This document shows positions 25,716 through 34,842 of a stretch of 64,000 bases of DNA, piece after piece. A model generated the notes under the pieces. That model did no database searches, had not been told where the DNA came from, and saw nothing but the letters and a program-made list of their open reading frames with translations. The stretch is from the NCBI RefSeq assembly GCF_006386545.1, contig NZ_SWAR01000027.1, positions 1 to 64,000 of the forward strand, in the 5' to 3' direction. The stretch is from Methylibium rhizosphaerae (lineage in GTDB: Bacteria; Pseudomonadota; Gammaproteobacteria; Burkholderiales; Burkholderiaceae_C). Numbering within the stretch: position 1 is the first letter of the stretch; every line of letters begins with the position of its first letter. A program made the translations under genes and the position numbers.

Positions 25716-27275
25716 ATGCTTCGCCAGTTCAAGCTTCGCACCCGCCTGCTGGGCGGCTTCTCGACACTGCTGCTGATGTGCGGCGTACTGCTCTCCGTGG
25801 CGGCCTTCGGCCTCGTGGTCGCACACAAGGGCCTCGACGGCATCGTCAACAGGCTGATTCCCGTGAGCAACATCACGGTGGCCGCCCGCACCGGGCTGCT
25901 CGACAGCCGTGCGCAGACGGCACGCATGGTGGCATCGATCTTCGACCGCGCCGAGATCACCAAGTCGCGCGCCGATTGGGACGCCGCCCAGAAGGTGCTC
26001 GACCAAGCGATGGACGACTTCGACCGCGCCACCGACCAGAAGGAACACAAGGACAGGCTGCAGACCTTCCGCGGCCACGTGAGCACGTATCGCCAGGCGG
26101 TGCTGCCGGTCGCCGCGAAGCTGGCCGAGGACGGCTATGCCGATGCGCAGGAAGCGATGCAGGCCATGCGTGCGTCCGACCCCAGCGCCCAGGCCATGCT
26201 GGCCATGCTGGCCGACATAGAAGGCAACCTGAGCAAGGGCAGCCAGAAGGTGTTCGCCCAGGTCCAGGGCATGGTGTCCTCGGCCATCACCTCGCTGGCC
26301 GTCGGCTTCGTCGTGTTCGCGGTGCTCGGCATCGCGCTGGCCTGGCGCCTGTCGCGTTCGATCAGCCTGCCGCTTGACGAGGCCCGCGTGCTGGCCGACA
26401 GCATCGCCGCCGGCGACCTGCGGGCCAGCCCGCCGGTGGAAGGCCGTGACGAGGCCGCCGAGATGATGCGCTCGCTCGTGGCCATGCGCGCCTCGCTCGC
26501 CAGCATCGTGGGCAACGTGCGCTCCAGCGCCGACAGCATCCAGGTCGCCAGCACCGAGGTGGCCACCGGCAACATGGACCTGTCGTCGCGCACCGAGCAG
26601 GCTGCGAGCAACCTGCAGCAGACGGCGGCCTCGATGGAGCAGCTCACCGGCACGCTGCAGCACAGCGCCGAATCGGCCGGCAACGCCAACCAGCTCGCCT
26701 CGTCGGCGGCGCAGATCGCCATCCGGGGCGGCGAGGTGGTCGACAAGGTGGTCTCGACGATGGACGAGATTTCCGCGAGCTCGAAGAAGATCGCCGACAT
26801 CATCGGCGTGATCGACGGCATCGCCTTCCAGACCAACATCCTGGCGCTCAATGCCGCGGTGGAAGCGGCGCGTGCCGGGGAACAAGGCCGCGGTTTCGCG
26901 GTGGTGGCCGGCGAGGTGCGCTCGCTGGCCCAGCGCTCGTCGGAAGCCGCCAAGGAGATCCGCGGACTCATCGGCAGCAGCGTCGACCGGGTCGAGGCCG
27001 GCACGCAGCTCGTGCGGGATGCGGGCACCACGATGAACGACATCGTGGCCAGCGTGCAGCGGGTGACCGACATCATCGGCGAGATCACCGCCGCGGCCAC
27101 GCAGCAGAGCGCCGGCATCCAGCAGGTCAACGCCGCGGTGGGCCAGCTCGACCAGATGACGCAGCAGAACGCTGCACTGGTCGAACAGAGCGCCGCCGCC
27201 GCCGACAGCCTGAAGGACCAGGCGGTGAAGCTGGCCGGCGTGGTGTCGACCTTCAGGCTGGCCGAGGCGGGCTGA
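25716..27275 (+). CDS. Methyl-accepting chemotaxis protein
   Basis: 519 aa. Helix 1 (about 10-36) and helix 2 (about 190-210) flank a periplasmic four-helix-bundle domain of roughly 150 residues (4HB_MCP type). A HAMP domain ([21 protein letters not shown]) precedes a long signalling hairpin whose tip reads [20 protein letters not shown], then [20 protein letters not shown], the universal CheA/CheW-binding region. Methylation-site-like Glu/Gln-rich heptads flank the tip. There is no C-terminal CheR-docking pentapeptide (ends TFRLAEAG). The ligand is unknown. Driven by the sigma-28 promoter just upstream. Confidence 0.94.
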   Translation: MLRQFKLRTRLLGGFSTLLLMCGVLLSVAAFGLVVAHKGLDGIVNRLIPVSNITVAARTGLLDSRAQTARMVASIFDRAEITKSRADWDAAQKVLDQAMDDFDRATDQKEHKDRLQTFRGHVSTYRQAVLPVAAKLAEDGYADAQEAMQAMRASDPSAQAMLAMLADIEGNLSKGSQKVFAQVQGMVSSAITSLAVGFVVFAVLGIALAWRLSRSISLPLDEARVLADSIAAGDLRASPPVEGRDEAAEMMRSLVAMRASLASIVGNVRSSADSIQVASTEVATGNMDLSSRTEQAASNLQQTAASMEQLTGTLQHSAESAGNANQLASSAAQIAIRGGEVVDKVVSTMDEISASSKKIADIIGVIDGIAFQTNILALNAAVEAARAGEQGRGFAVVAGEVRSLAQRSSEAAKEIRGLIGSSVDRVEAGTQLVRDAGTTMNDIVASVQRVTDIIGEITAAATQQSAGIQQVNAAVGQLDQMTQQNAALVEQSAAAADSLKDQAVKLAGVVSTFRLAEAG

Positions 27276-27383
27276 GGACGCCCAAGACCCCGCGCGGGCA
27301 GCGTGCCTGCGCTTTGCCGACAATCCGCGCCTCCCTCACCTCGCTGCCGGGCGCTCCGACTGCCCGCAACGCCTTGCCTGACC

Positions 27384-28268
27384 ATGCGCCGCGGAATCGT
27401 CTACGCCGCCCTCGCCTACATCTGCTGGGGCCTGTTTCCTCTGTACTTCAAGGCGCTGCAGGGCGTGGCGCCGCTCGAGGTGCTGGCGCATCGCGTGCTG
27501 TGGTCGCTGGTGTTCGTGGCGCTCGTGCTGCTGGTGCAGAGGCACTGGAGCTGGCTGGGCAAGGTGTGGCGAGAGCCGCGGCTCGCGCGGCCGTTCGTGG
27601 CCAGCGCCACCGTCATCGCGCTCAACTGGTTCGTCTACATCTGGGCGGTCGTCAACGGCCACGTGGTCGAGGCGAGCCTCGGCTACTTCATCAACCCGCT
27701 GGTCAACGTGCTTGTGGGCTACCTGGTGCTGAAGGAAAGGCTGCGCCCAGGCCAATGGGCCGCCGTCGCCCTGGCCGGGCTGGGCGTGCTGTGGCTCACC
27801 GTGCTGGCCGGCAAGCTGCCGTGGATCGCGCTCGTGCTGGCCTTCAGCTTCGCCACCTACGGCCTGTTGCGCAAGACGGCGCGGCTCGGCGCGCTCGAAG
27901 GCCTGGCGCTCGAGAGTTCGGTGCTGGCGCCGTTTGCGCTGGCCGGCCTGCTGTGGGCCGCCTCGCAGGGCCAGGCGAGCTTTCCGGTCGCTGATGCCGG
28001 CACCCAGTGGCTGCTGGTGGCGGCCGGCCCCATCACCGCCATTCCGCTGCTGCTGTTCGCGGCCGGCGCGCGGCGCATCCCGTTTTCGCTGCTCGGCCTG
28101 CTGCAGTACTTCGGCCCCACGCTGCAACTGCTGATCGGCGTGTGGGTGTTCGACGAATCCTTCGAGCCGGCGCGCGCCGCCGGCTTCGCCGCCATCTGGC
28201 TGGCGCTGCTGGTCTACAGCGCCGAAGGCTGGTGGCAGGGGCGCCGCAGCTCGGCGGCGCCCGCCTAG
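27384..28268 (+). CDS. rarD: EamA-family transporter of the RarD type
   Basis: 294 aa with about ten membrane helices. RarD hallmarks are present: AALAYICWGLFPLYFKAL at the N-terminus, EVLAHRVLWSLVFV, LNWFVYIWAVVNGHVVEASL and GYFINPLVNVLVG, and a C-terminal SLLGLLQYFGPTLQLLIGVW. The name derives from chloramphenicol-sensitivity protein RarD; the physiological substrate is unproven and may be an amino acid or other metabolite. ATG 27384 is used; the frame continues upstream to 27303 but without homologous text. Convergent with the M48 protease gene. Confidence 0.9.
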   Translation: MRRGIVYAALAYICWGLFPLYFKALQGVAPLEVLAHRVLWSLVFVALVLLVQRHWSWLGKVWREPRLARPFVASATVIALNWFVYIWAVVNGHVVEASLGYFINPLVNVLVGYLVLKERLRPGQWAAVALAGLGVLWLTVLAGKLPWIALVLAFSFATYGLLRKTARLGALEGLALESSVLAPFALAGLLWAASQGQASFPVADAGTQWLLVAAGPITAIPLLLFAAGARRIPFSLLGLLQYFGPTLQLLIGVWVFDESFEPARAAGFAAIWLALLVYSAEGWWQGRRSSAAPA

Positions 28269-28288
28269 GGCGGCAGAGAGAGCGCGCC

Positions 28289-29764
28289 CTACTGCTCCGC
28301 CACCACCTTCACCAGCTGGCCGGGCTTCGGCTCGCCGCCGGCATAGAAGCCGTTGAGCAGCCGCAGCTGCTGCTCGGCATAGGTGGACAGCGGCGACTGC
28401 TTCGCCAGCTCGGCGAAGCCGCCGCGCGGATAGGCCACGGTGCGCACCACCCACGGGCGGGCCGCCTTGCGGTCGGCGGCGGTCAACGCCCGGAACGATG
28501 CCTCGGCCTCCTTGAGCTGCGGCATGGCGCGGTCCAGGCTGGGCGCGTCCTTCGCGGCATAGCGCAGCAGGTAGTGGCGGTCCTGCGGCCCGGTGGCCAC
28601 CGTCACCACCACGCCCTGTGACTGGCCGCGTTCGTTCTTGCGCGTGCCGGCGAAGTGCGTGGCGGCGAGGCCGTTGAGGCTGCGCATTTCGGTGCGGCCT
28701 TGTTCCGGCTTCACCAGGTTGCGCAGGATCTCCTCGTGGGTGCTGCCGGCCTTGGGCGGCACCGCCTGCATCACGAGCCCGGCGGTGCCCTCGCCGTTCA
28801 CGAGCGCCACCGCCTCGGCGGTGTTCTGGATCTTCCAGCCCACCGGCGCGGTGAGCGCGATGCCCAGCGGCTCGTGATAGAAGTTGCGCCCGCGGGTGAC
28901 GCCCTGCTCGCGGCTTTCGCCGAAGCTCATGCCGTTGACCGCCTGCAGGAACCGGGTGCGGCCCTCCTCGCTGTAGTCGCCCTTGTATTGCGAGGCGATC
29001 TGCGTGATGTCGCGCAGGCGCTGGTCATTGCTGGGGTGCGAGGCCAGCCAGTTGTGCTGGGCCGGCACGGACCTGCCTTCGGCCTTGGCCTGGTCGGCTG
29101 CGAAGGCCTCCTGGTTCTTCAGCAGCTGGATCACGTCGACCATGTTCTGCGGGTTGTAGTGCACCCGCGAGAGGTACTCGGCCCCCAGCTTGTCGGCCTG
29201 CAGCTCCTGCTCGCGGCTGTACGAGGCGATGTAGCCGGCCGCCACGCTCTGCGACACCTGCGATGCGATGTCGCCCACGCCGAGCACCGCGCCCAGCACC
29301 GTGGCCGCCAGCACGCCGATGCCGGCGGTCTGCTGCCGCGTGGCGCGCTGCGCGCCGTGGCGGGCGGTGACATGGCCGATCTCGTGGCCCAGCACGCCGG
29401 CGAGGTCGGCCTCGCTGTCCATGTAGGCCATGATCCCGCGGGTGATGTAGACGTAGCCGCCGGGCAGGGCAAAGGCGTTGATCTCGGTGCTGTCGAGCAC
29501 CGTGAAGTGCCACTCGAGCTGGCTGCGGTGCGACTGCTTCGCCAGGCGCTGGCCCACGTCGTTGACGTAGGCCTGGAGCCTGGCGTCCTGGTAGGCCCCG
29601 TACTCGGCCAGCACCTCCTCGTGCGCCTTCCTGCCCTGGGCGACTTCGTCGCTTTCGTTCATCACCGAGCGCTCGCGCTCTCCGGTGACGGGGTTCTCGA
29701 CGGTGGCGCAGCCGGCCAGCAGCACGGCAGCCGCCAGCGACACGCACGCCACGAACTTGCGCAT
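28289..29764 (-). CDS. M48-family metalloprotease, lipoprotein (BepA-like)
   Basis: 491 aa. Lipobox LLAGC (Cys19) makes it an envelope lipoprotein. The zinc site is HEIGH (127-131), with the third ligand in the helix beginning SREQELQADKLGAEYL. The catalytic domain resembles BepA/YfgC and the Peptidase_M48 group, which degrade or chaperone outer-membrane proteins. The C-terminal half (about 290-491) differs from BepA's TPR region: it begins FYHEPLGIALTAPVGWKIQN and ends in a RHYLLRYAAKDAPS-type domain. GGAGA lies upstream of ATG 29764. Likely role: outer-membrane quality control. Substrate specificity is inferred from family only. Confidence 0.9.
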   Translation of the reverse strand: MRKFVACVSLAAAVLLAGCATVENPVTGERERSVMNESDEVAQGRKAHEEVLAEYGAYQDARLQAYVNDVGQRLAKQSHRSQLEWHFTVLDSTEINAFALPGGYVYITRGIMAYMDSEADLAGVLGHEIGHVTARHGAQRATRQQTAGIGVLAATVLGAVLGVGDIASQVSQSVAAGYIASYSREQELQADKLGAEYLSRVHYNPQNMVDVIQLLKNQEAFAADQAKAEGRSVPAQHNWLASHPSNDQRLRDITQIASQYKGDYSEEGRTRFLQAVNGMSFGESREQGVTRGRNFYHEPLGIALTAPVGWKIQNTAEAVALVNGEGTAGLVMQAVPPKAGSTHEEILRNLVKPEQGRTEMRSLNGLAATHFAGTRKNERGQSQGVVVTVATGPQDRHYLLRYAAKDAPSLDRAMPQLKEAEASFRALTAADRKAARPWVVRTVAYPRGGFAELAKQSPLSTYAEQQLRLLNGFYAGGEPKPGQLVKVVAEQ

Positions 29765-29870
29765 GGTCGTCTCCTGTTGGTGGTTGCAGGCTGCGGATTG
29801 TCGCGGTCCTGCAAGACCTTGCGCGCAATGGAATGGAAGAGGCGAAAGGAAGAGGCAGGCGCGGGCGGCT

Positions 29871-30038
29871 TCAGCGCCCCCAGATGTGGCGCGCCGCCAC
29901 CAGCACCGGCAGGCCCAGGCCCGCCCAGGACAACGCGTCGTAGGCACCGTCGCCCACGAGGGCCGACAGGAGCCCGATCGCGCTCACCACCCCCAGCAGC
30001 AGCGGCCAGCCCCACAGGCGGCGGAAAGCGGGCGTCAT
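29871..30038 (-). CDS. Small membrane protein coupled to the PepSY gene (55 aa)
   Basis: 55 aa with two short predicted membrane helices (about residues 9-26 and 36-52). Its ATG overlaps the TGA of the PepSY-protein gene (ATGA), so translation is coupled. Proteins of this size are frequently found downstream of PepSY-type iron-related membrane proteins in Burkholderiales, but no function is assigned. It should be co-regulated by the Fur box in front of the operon. Confidence 0.72.
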   Translation of the reverse strand: MTPAFRRLWGWPLLLGVVSAIGLLSALVGDGAYDALSWAGLGLPVLVAARHIWGR

Positions 30039-31219
30039 TCGAGGCCTCCCCGCGCCTGCGACGGCTGCCCGCGCAGCGGCGCCGGGGCCCGCGGCTCGAT
30101 CACCGCGTCGGCCTCGTCGGCCAGGCTGCGCGGCTGGCGGCGCTTCAGCCACAGGTACAGGCCGCTGCCGAGCACGACGATGGTGGCGATGTCGAGCAGG
30201 GCCCACAGGATCTGCATCGGCATGCCGCCGTAGTCGCCGAAGTGCAGCGGCTGCGACACCAGCAGCGCGGTCAGGTACCAGGGCAGCTCCACGCTGGCGG
30301 TCAGCTTGCCGTTGCCGGCGTCCATGAGCACCGGCTTCACCAGCCGCGAAGTCAGCGGCTCGTTGCCGCGCATGAAGATGGTGTAGTGGTGCGGGCTCGA
30401 GAAGTCGGTGCCGGGGAAAGCCACGAACGACAGCGTCTTGTCGGGCTCGGCCTCCTGCGCCCGCCCGAACGCCTGCTGCAGCGACGCCAGCCGCTCGGGC
30501 ACCTGGTGGTCGCGGTAAGGCGCCAGCAGCGTGGAGAGCTGGTCGTACTGCCAGTACTTGATCAGCAGGTCGGCCCAGGTGTTGATGACGCCGGTGAAGC
30601 CGACCACCAGGGCCCACACGAGCGTCACGATGCCCAGCAGGTTGTGCAGGTCGAGCCACCTGATGCGCGGCGTGCGTTCGCGGCGCACGGTGCCGAAGTC
30701 GAGCTTGCGCATGAAGGGCGCGTACAGCACCACGCCCGACACGATGGCCACCACCAGCAGCAGCCCCATCAGCCCGAGGAACAGCTTGCCCGGCAGGTCG
30801 GCGAACAGGTCCACGTGCAGCTTGAACATCACGTACATGAAGCCTTCGTTGAACCTGGGCTCCGCCAGCACCTGCGCCGTGCGCGCATCGACCGCCACCG
30901 TCTTCTGGTTCTTGTCGTCCAGCGGCGTGTCGCCGAGGGTGACGTACCAGAACTTGTCGTCGTCGATCTCGCGAGACAGGAACTGCGGCGCCTTGCCGGG
31001 GTGCCGCGCCTGCGCCACCGCCATCACGTCGTCGAGGCTCGCACGCGGCGTCCCGGCGGGCATCTCCGGCGCCTCGACTTCGGTGCCGAGCAGGTGGCCG
31101 ATCTCGTGGTGAAAGATGAGCGGCAGGCCGGTGAGGCACAGCAGCAGCATGAAGACGGTGCAGACGAGGCTGGACCACTTGTGGATCCAGGCCCAGGTCT
31201 TGACGGTGGTGCTGGTCAT
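30035..31219 (-). CDS. PepSY-associated transmembrane protein, iron-regulated
   Basis: 394 aa with four membrane helices (about 14-36, 150-172, 205-225 and 345-367) and a large extracytoplasmic region between them. It matches PepSY_TM family proteins: KTWAWIHKWSSLVCTVFML and LPLIFHHEIGHLLG at the start, RWLDLHNLLGIVTLVWALVV in the centre and LDIATIVVLGSGLYLWLKRR at the end. Conserved His residues in the helices (IHKW, HHEIGH, LHNLLG) are typical and may bind haem for periplasmic ferric-siderophore reduction. A Fur box is upstream, fitting a role in iron acquisition. No TonB receptor or siderophore gene is adjacent. The downstream 55-aa gene overlaps its stop codon. Confidence 0.88.
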   Translation of the reverse strand: MTSTTVKTWAWIHKWSSLVCTVFMLLLCLTGLPLIFHHEIGHLLGTEVEAPEMPAGTPRASLDDVMAVAQARHPGKAPQFLSREIDDDKFWYVTLGDTPLDDKNQKTVAVDARTAQVLAEPRFNEGFMYVMFKLHVDLFADLPGKLFLGLMGLLLVVAIVSGVVLYAPFMRKLDFGTVRRERTPRIRWLDLHNLLGIVTLVWALVVGFTGVINTWADLLIKYWQYDQLSTLLAPYRDHQVPERLASLQQAFGRAQEAEPDKTLSFVAFPGTDFSSPHHYTIFMRGNEPLTSRLVKPVLMDAGNGKLTASVELPWYLTALLVSQPLHFGDYGGMPMQILWALLDIATIVVLGSGLYLWLKRRQPRSLADEADAVIEPRAPAPLRGQPSQARGGLE

Positions 31220-31292
31220 CGCATTCCTTTGCCGTGCTGACGACACACGGGGGGACGAGGCGAAGGGTCTCTCCTCGTCAAAGAGGGCGAAT

Positions 31293-31311
31293 GATAATGA
31301 TTTGCAATTGC
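31293..31311 (-). promoter_or_regulatory. Fur box upstream of the PepSY operon
   Basis: GATAATGATTTGCAATTGC matches 13 of 19 positions of the Fur consensus, the left nine perfectly. The AT-rich patch is striking in this GC-rich sequence and is centred about 83 bp upstream of the PepSY start (31219). Expected effect: repression when iron is plentiful. Confidence 0.8.
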
Positions 31312-31386
31312 ATATTGCAAGACAAGATGCCGGGGAGGCATCCGGCTCCGCAACCCGGACGGTCGGCGGTGCGAGGGGGGGAGGCG

Positions 31387-33267
31387 TCAGCCCAGCCGGC
31401 CGGCGCGGCCCAGCTTGACCCAACGGGCCAGCACTTCCACCAGCCGGGCCGGCTCGATCGGTTTGGCCAGGAAGTCGTTCATGCCCTGGGCCAGTGCCGT
31501 GTCGCGCACCGACACCAGCACGTCGGCCGTCAGCGCCACGATCGGCAGGCCGGCGCCGCCGGAGCGGGCGCGCAGGGCTCGGGTGGTGTCGATGCCGCTC
31601 ATGCCGGGCATGTGCAGGTCCATCAGCACCACGTCGTAGCGTTCGCCGCGGCGTTCGGCCTGGTCGACGGCGGCGAGCGCATCGGCGCCGCCCACCACCC
31701 GTTCCACTTCGGCGCCCCACTGCTGCAGCGTGGCCTCGGCCACCAGCGCATTCACCGCGTTGTCCTCGACCAGCAGCACCCGCGCCCCGTGCAGCTGGGC
31801 GGCCGGGTCGGCGCTGCGGCCGTTGAAGCCGCTGGGCAGGCGCGCCAGCGGCAGCGGCAGCTCGGCCCAGAGCAGGCTGCCGCGCCCGGCCTCGCTGCTC
31901 GCGCCCACCTTGCCGCCCATGAGTTCGGCGAGCCGGCGGCACACGGCCAGGTCCTGCGTGGCCGGCTCGATGCCGCTGCCGGTGTCGCGCACGACGATGC
32001 GCACCCGGTCGCCCGACGCACACGAGAGCTCCAGGCTCACCCGCCCGCGTGCGGTGAACTTGAGCGCATTGCTGATGAAGCTGCTGACGATCTGGCGCAG
32101 GCGCACCGCGTCGCCCCGCACCCAGGCCGGCACGCCGGCCGCGATGCCGATGTCGAATTGCAGGCCTTTTTCCGCCGCCAGCTCCGCATAGGCGCCGTGC
32201 GCCTTGCGCATCAGCGCATGCAGGTCGAAGTCGACCGCTTCGATGCTGAGCTGGCCCGCCTCGATCTTGGAGACGTCGAGGATGTCTGAGATGACGCCGG
32301 CCAGCGCCTGGGCACTCGACTGGATGCGCTCGAGGTAGTCGCGCTGCACCACGGGGTCGAGCCCCGGGGCGAGAGCCAGCCGTGCCAGGCCCAGCAGGCC
32401 GTTGAGCGGCGTGCGGATCTCGTGGCTGGTGTTGGCCAGGAACTCGCTCTTGGTGCGGCTGGCCGACTCGGCGGCTTCCTTCGCGGCCGCGAGCGCCAGC
32501 TGCGCCTCGCGCTCCTGGGTGATGTCCTCGACGATCCAGATCGTGCCGCCGCTGCCCGGCCGGTTGGGGTCCACGGCCCGCGCACGGATGCGCGCCCAGA
32601 ACAGGCTGCCATCGCGCCGGCACATCTGGCTCGACATGTCCAGCGGCTCGCCGCCGGCCAGCACCGGCGCGGCGATCCGGCCCATCTCTGCATACGCCTC
32701 GGCCGAGGGCCACACCGCGCTGCCCGGCCGGCCGATGATCTCGCCGTGCGCCCAGCCGAACATGGCTTCGAAACGCGGGTTGACGTGCTGGAACTGGCGC
32801 TCTCGGGTGAAGGCGATGCCGACCATCGCGTTGTCGAGGATGGCAGCCATCTGCAACCGCTCGATGTCCTGCGCGGTCACGTCGCGCATCGAGGCGACCA
32901 GCAGCGTGTGCTCGCCCTCGTGCACCACCGTCGCCGAGATGCGCAGGTTGATGGCGCGGCCGTCGCGCGTGCGGAACTCGGCGGCCCAGTCGTTCACGGT
33001 GCCCTGAGACCTGAGCGCCTCGATGTAGCGACGGCGCTCCTCGCCGTGGCCCCACAGCCCCACGTCCACCGCCAGGCGGCCGACCAGTTCATCGCGCGCG
33101 AAGCCGGTGAGCCTCACGAAGCCGTCATTGACCATCAGGAGCCGGCCGGAGTCGAAGTCCGTCACCGTGATGGGGTCGGGGCTCGCCTCGAACAGGCGCG
33201 TCAGCATGGCCACGCTGGAAAGCGAGGCCGGGCTGCGTTCAGGGGCTGCGGAAGCGGGCGGCGTCAC
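31387..33267 (-). CDS. PAS-PAS hybrid histidine kinase with deleted ATP lid
   Basis: 626 aa from a GTG start; no membrane helix, so probably cytoplasmic. PAS1 (about 20-135, PDPITVTDFDSGRLLMVN), PAS2 (about 140-255, MVGIAFTRERQFQHVNPRFE) and a coiled coil precede His282 ([11 protein letters not shown]) and an N-box (SSFISNALKFTARG). The ATPase then reads DTGSGIEPATQDLAVCRRLA (428-447): the F-box and G2 box that normally lie between these two motifs, about 25-30 residues including the ATP lid (typically 'LFEPFTQ' and 'GGTGLGL'), are absent. The receiver domain is complete (Asp550 in [17 protein letters not shown]). Kinase activity is doubtful; the receiver or DHp may still act as a phosphatase or relay. 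Could be a natural variant or an in-frame lesion. Confidence 0.88.
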   Translation of the reverse strand: MTPPASAAPERSPASLSSVAMLTRLFEASPDPITVTDFDSGRLLMVNDGFVRLTGFARDELVGRLAVDVGLWGHGEERRRYIEALRSQGTVNDWAAEFRTRDGRAINLRISATVVHEGEHTLLVASMRDVTAQDIERLQMAAILDNAMVGIAFTRERQFQHVNPRFEAMFGWAHGEIIGRPGSAVWPSAEAYAEMGRIAAPVLAGGEPLDMSSQMCRRDGSLFWARIRARAVDPNRPGSGGTIWIVEDITQEREAQLALAAAKEAAESASRTKSEFLANTSHEIRTPLNGLLGLARLALAPGLDPVVQRDYLERIQSSAQALAGVISDILDVSKIEAGQLSIEAVDFDLHALMRKAHGAYAELAAEKGLQFDIGIAAGVPAWVRGDAVRLRQIVSSFISNALKFTARGRVSLELSCASGDRVRIVVRDTGSGIEPATQDLAVCRRLAELMGGKVGASSEAGRGSLLWAELPLPLARLPSGFNGRSADPAAQLHGARVLLVEDNAVNALVAEATLQQWGAEVERVVGGADALAAVDQAERRGERYDVVLMDLHMPGMSGIDTTRALRARSGGAGLPIVALTADVLVSVRDTALAQGMNDFLAKPIEPARLVEVLARWVKLGRAGRLG

Positions 33268-33432
33268 GGTAGCTGCCCATTAAATCGGCGTGCCGCGCGC
33301 ATCACAAGCCGCTCCGTCGCGCGACAGCGCTGTAGCGTGCATTGCGCCACAGCTCGCCGGCAGGGTGGCCGGCGATCGGCTCTGCGCCGCTCCGCGGTAT
33401 CGTGCTGGCTTTGCACCCGCCCCCTCGCCCGC

Positions 33433-34776
33433 ATGCCGAAAGTCCTGCGCCACACCCTGCTGTCCGTGCGTGACCTGCTGGTCACCGCCGGCCCCTTCCT
33501 CTTGCTCGCGCTGGCCCTGCTGGCGCTGGCCTACTGGGCCCTCGACCCGACGCCGCCGCGTCGCGTGGTGCTCGCCACCGGGCCGGACCAGGGCGCCTAC
33601 GCCGAATTCGGCCAGCGTTATGTCGAGCACCTGAAGCGCTTTGGCGTGACGGTGGAGCTGCGCAAGACGCAGGGGTCGGCCGAGAACCTGCGGCTGCTGC
33701 GCGAGGAAGACTCTGGCGTGGACTTCGCCTTCGTGCAGGGCGGCGCCGGCCGCCTGCACGAGCCCACCGAGGAAGCGATCGAAGGCCTGCTGACGCTGGG
33801 CAGCCTGTTCTACGAGCCGGTGTGGCTGTTCTATCGCGAGGCGGTCGCGCAGGAGAAGCTGCAGCAGCCTTCGGTCACCGGACTCACGCAGCTGAAGGGC
33901 TGGCGCATCAACATCGGCGCGCCCGGCAGCGGCATCACCAACCTGATGCTGCGGCTGTTCGACACCAACGGGCTCGACGCCGGCGACCTCACCGTGTCCC
34001 GGCTCGAGCAGACGCCCGCAGTGATGGCCTTCCTGGCCGGCGAGATCGACGCGCTCGTGTTCGTGTCGGCGCCCGAGTCGCCGATGGTCCAGATGCTGCT
34101 GCAGACGCCGGGCGTGAAGCTGCTCGACTTCGCGCAGGCCGAGGCCTATTCGCGCCGGCTGCCGGCGGTGGCGCCGGTGACCCTGCCGCGCGGCGTGATC
34201 GACCTGGCCAAGGACCTGCCGCCGGCCGACGTGCGCCTGGTGGCCCCCACGGCCATGCTGGTCGCACGCGAGGATGCCCACCCGGCGCTGCAGCAGCTGT
34301 TCGTGCAGGCAGCCCGCACCATCCACGGCCAGCCGGGCTGGTTTGCCCGCAAGGACGAGTTCCCGTCCACCCGCAACACGGTGCTGCCGGTGTCGAAGGA
34401 GGCACAGCGCTACTACGAGTCGGGCCCGCCCTTCCTGCAGCGCTACATGCCGTTCTGGGTGGCCAACCTGGTCGACCGCATGTGGGTGGTGCTGGTCTCG
34501 CTGATCGCGATCCTGATCCCGCTGTCGCGGGTGGTGCCGCCGCTGTACGAGCTGCGCATCCGGTCGCGCATCTTCCGCTGGTACGGCCGGCTGCGGCAGA
34601 TCGAGGAGAACCTCACCGACGCTCAGGCCGACCGGGCGGCGCTTCTGAAGGAACTCGACGAGCTGGACGCGAAGGTGGAGCGCATCGCGGTGCCGCTGTC
34701 GCATGCGGACGAGCTGTATGCGCTGCGCAGCCACATCGAGCTGGTGAGGAAGAAGCTGGGGGCGCTCGCGGGCTGA
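33433..34776 (+). CDS. TAXI-family solute-binding protein, membrane-tethered
   Basis: 447 aa. An N-terminal helix (about 18-38) serves as an uncleaved anchor or signal. Residues 45-330 match the TAXI branch of TRAP-type binding proteins: VVLATGPDQGAYAEFGQRYV, a GINFAFVQ-like motif (VDFAFVQGGAG) and GWRINIGAPGSG. Unusually, a second membrane helix (about 350-370, WVVLVSLIAILIPLSRVV) is followed by a C-terminal coiled-coil segment (EENLTDAQADRAALLKELDELDAK) in the cytoplasm. No TRAP permease (DctQM) gene is adjacent. The topology suggests a membrane-tethered sensor or accessory factor rather than a free binding protein. Ligand unknown. Confidence 0.85.
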   Translation: MPKVLRHTLLSVRDLLVTAGPFLLLALALLALAYWALDPTPPRRVVLATGPDQGAYAEFGQRYVEHLKRFGVTVELRKTQGSAENLRLLREEDSGVDFAFVQGGAGRLHEPTEEAIEGLLTLGSLFYEPVWLFYREAVAQEKLQQPSVTGLTQLKGWRINIGAPGSGITNLMLRLFDTNGLDAGDLTVSRLEQTPAVMAFLAGEIDALVFVSAPESPMVQMLLQTPGVKLLDFAQAEAYSRRLPAVAPVTLPRGVIDLAKDLPPADVRLVAPTAMLVAREDAHPALQQLFVQAARTIHGQPGWFARKDEFPSTRNTVLPVSKEAQRYYESGPPFLQRYMPFWVANLVDRMWVVLVSLIAILIPLSRVVPPLYELRIRSRIFRWYGRLRQIEENLTDAQADRAALLKELDELDAKVERIAVPLSHADELYALRSHIELVRKKLGALAG

Positions 34777-34842
34777 AGCCGGATGCTGCGCCGCACAATC
34801 CGCCCCGGAGGCTGGTGTAAAAAGCACCCGAGGAGAAAAGAG

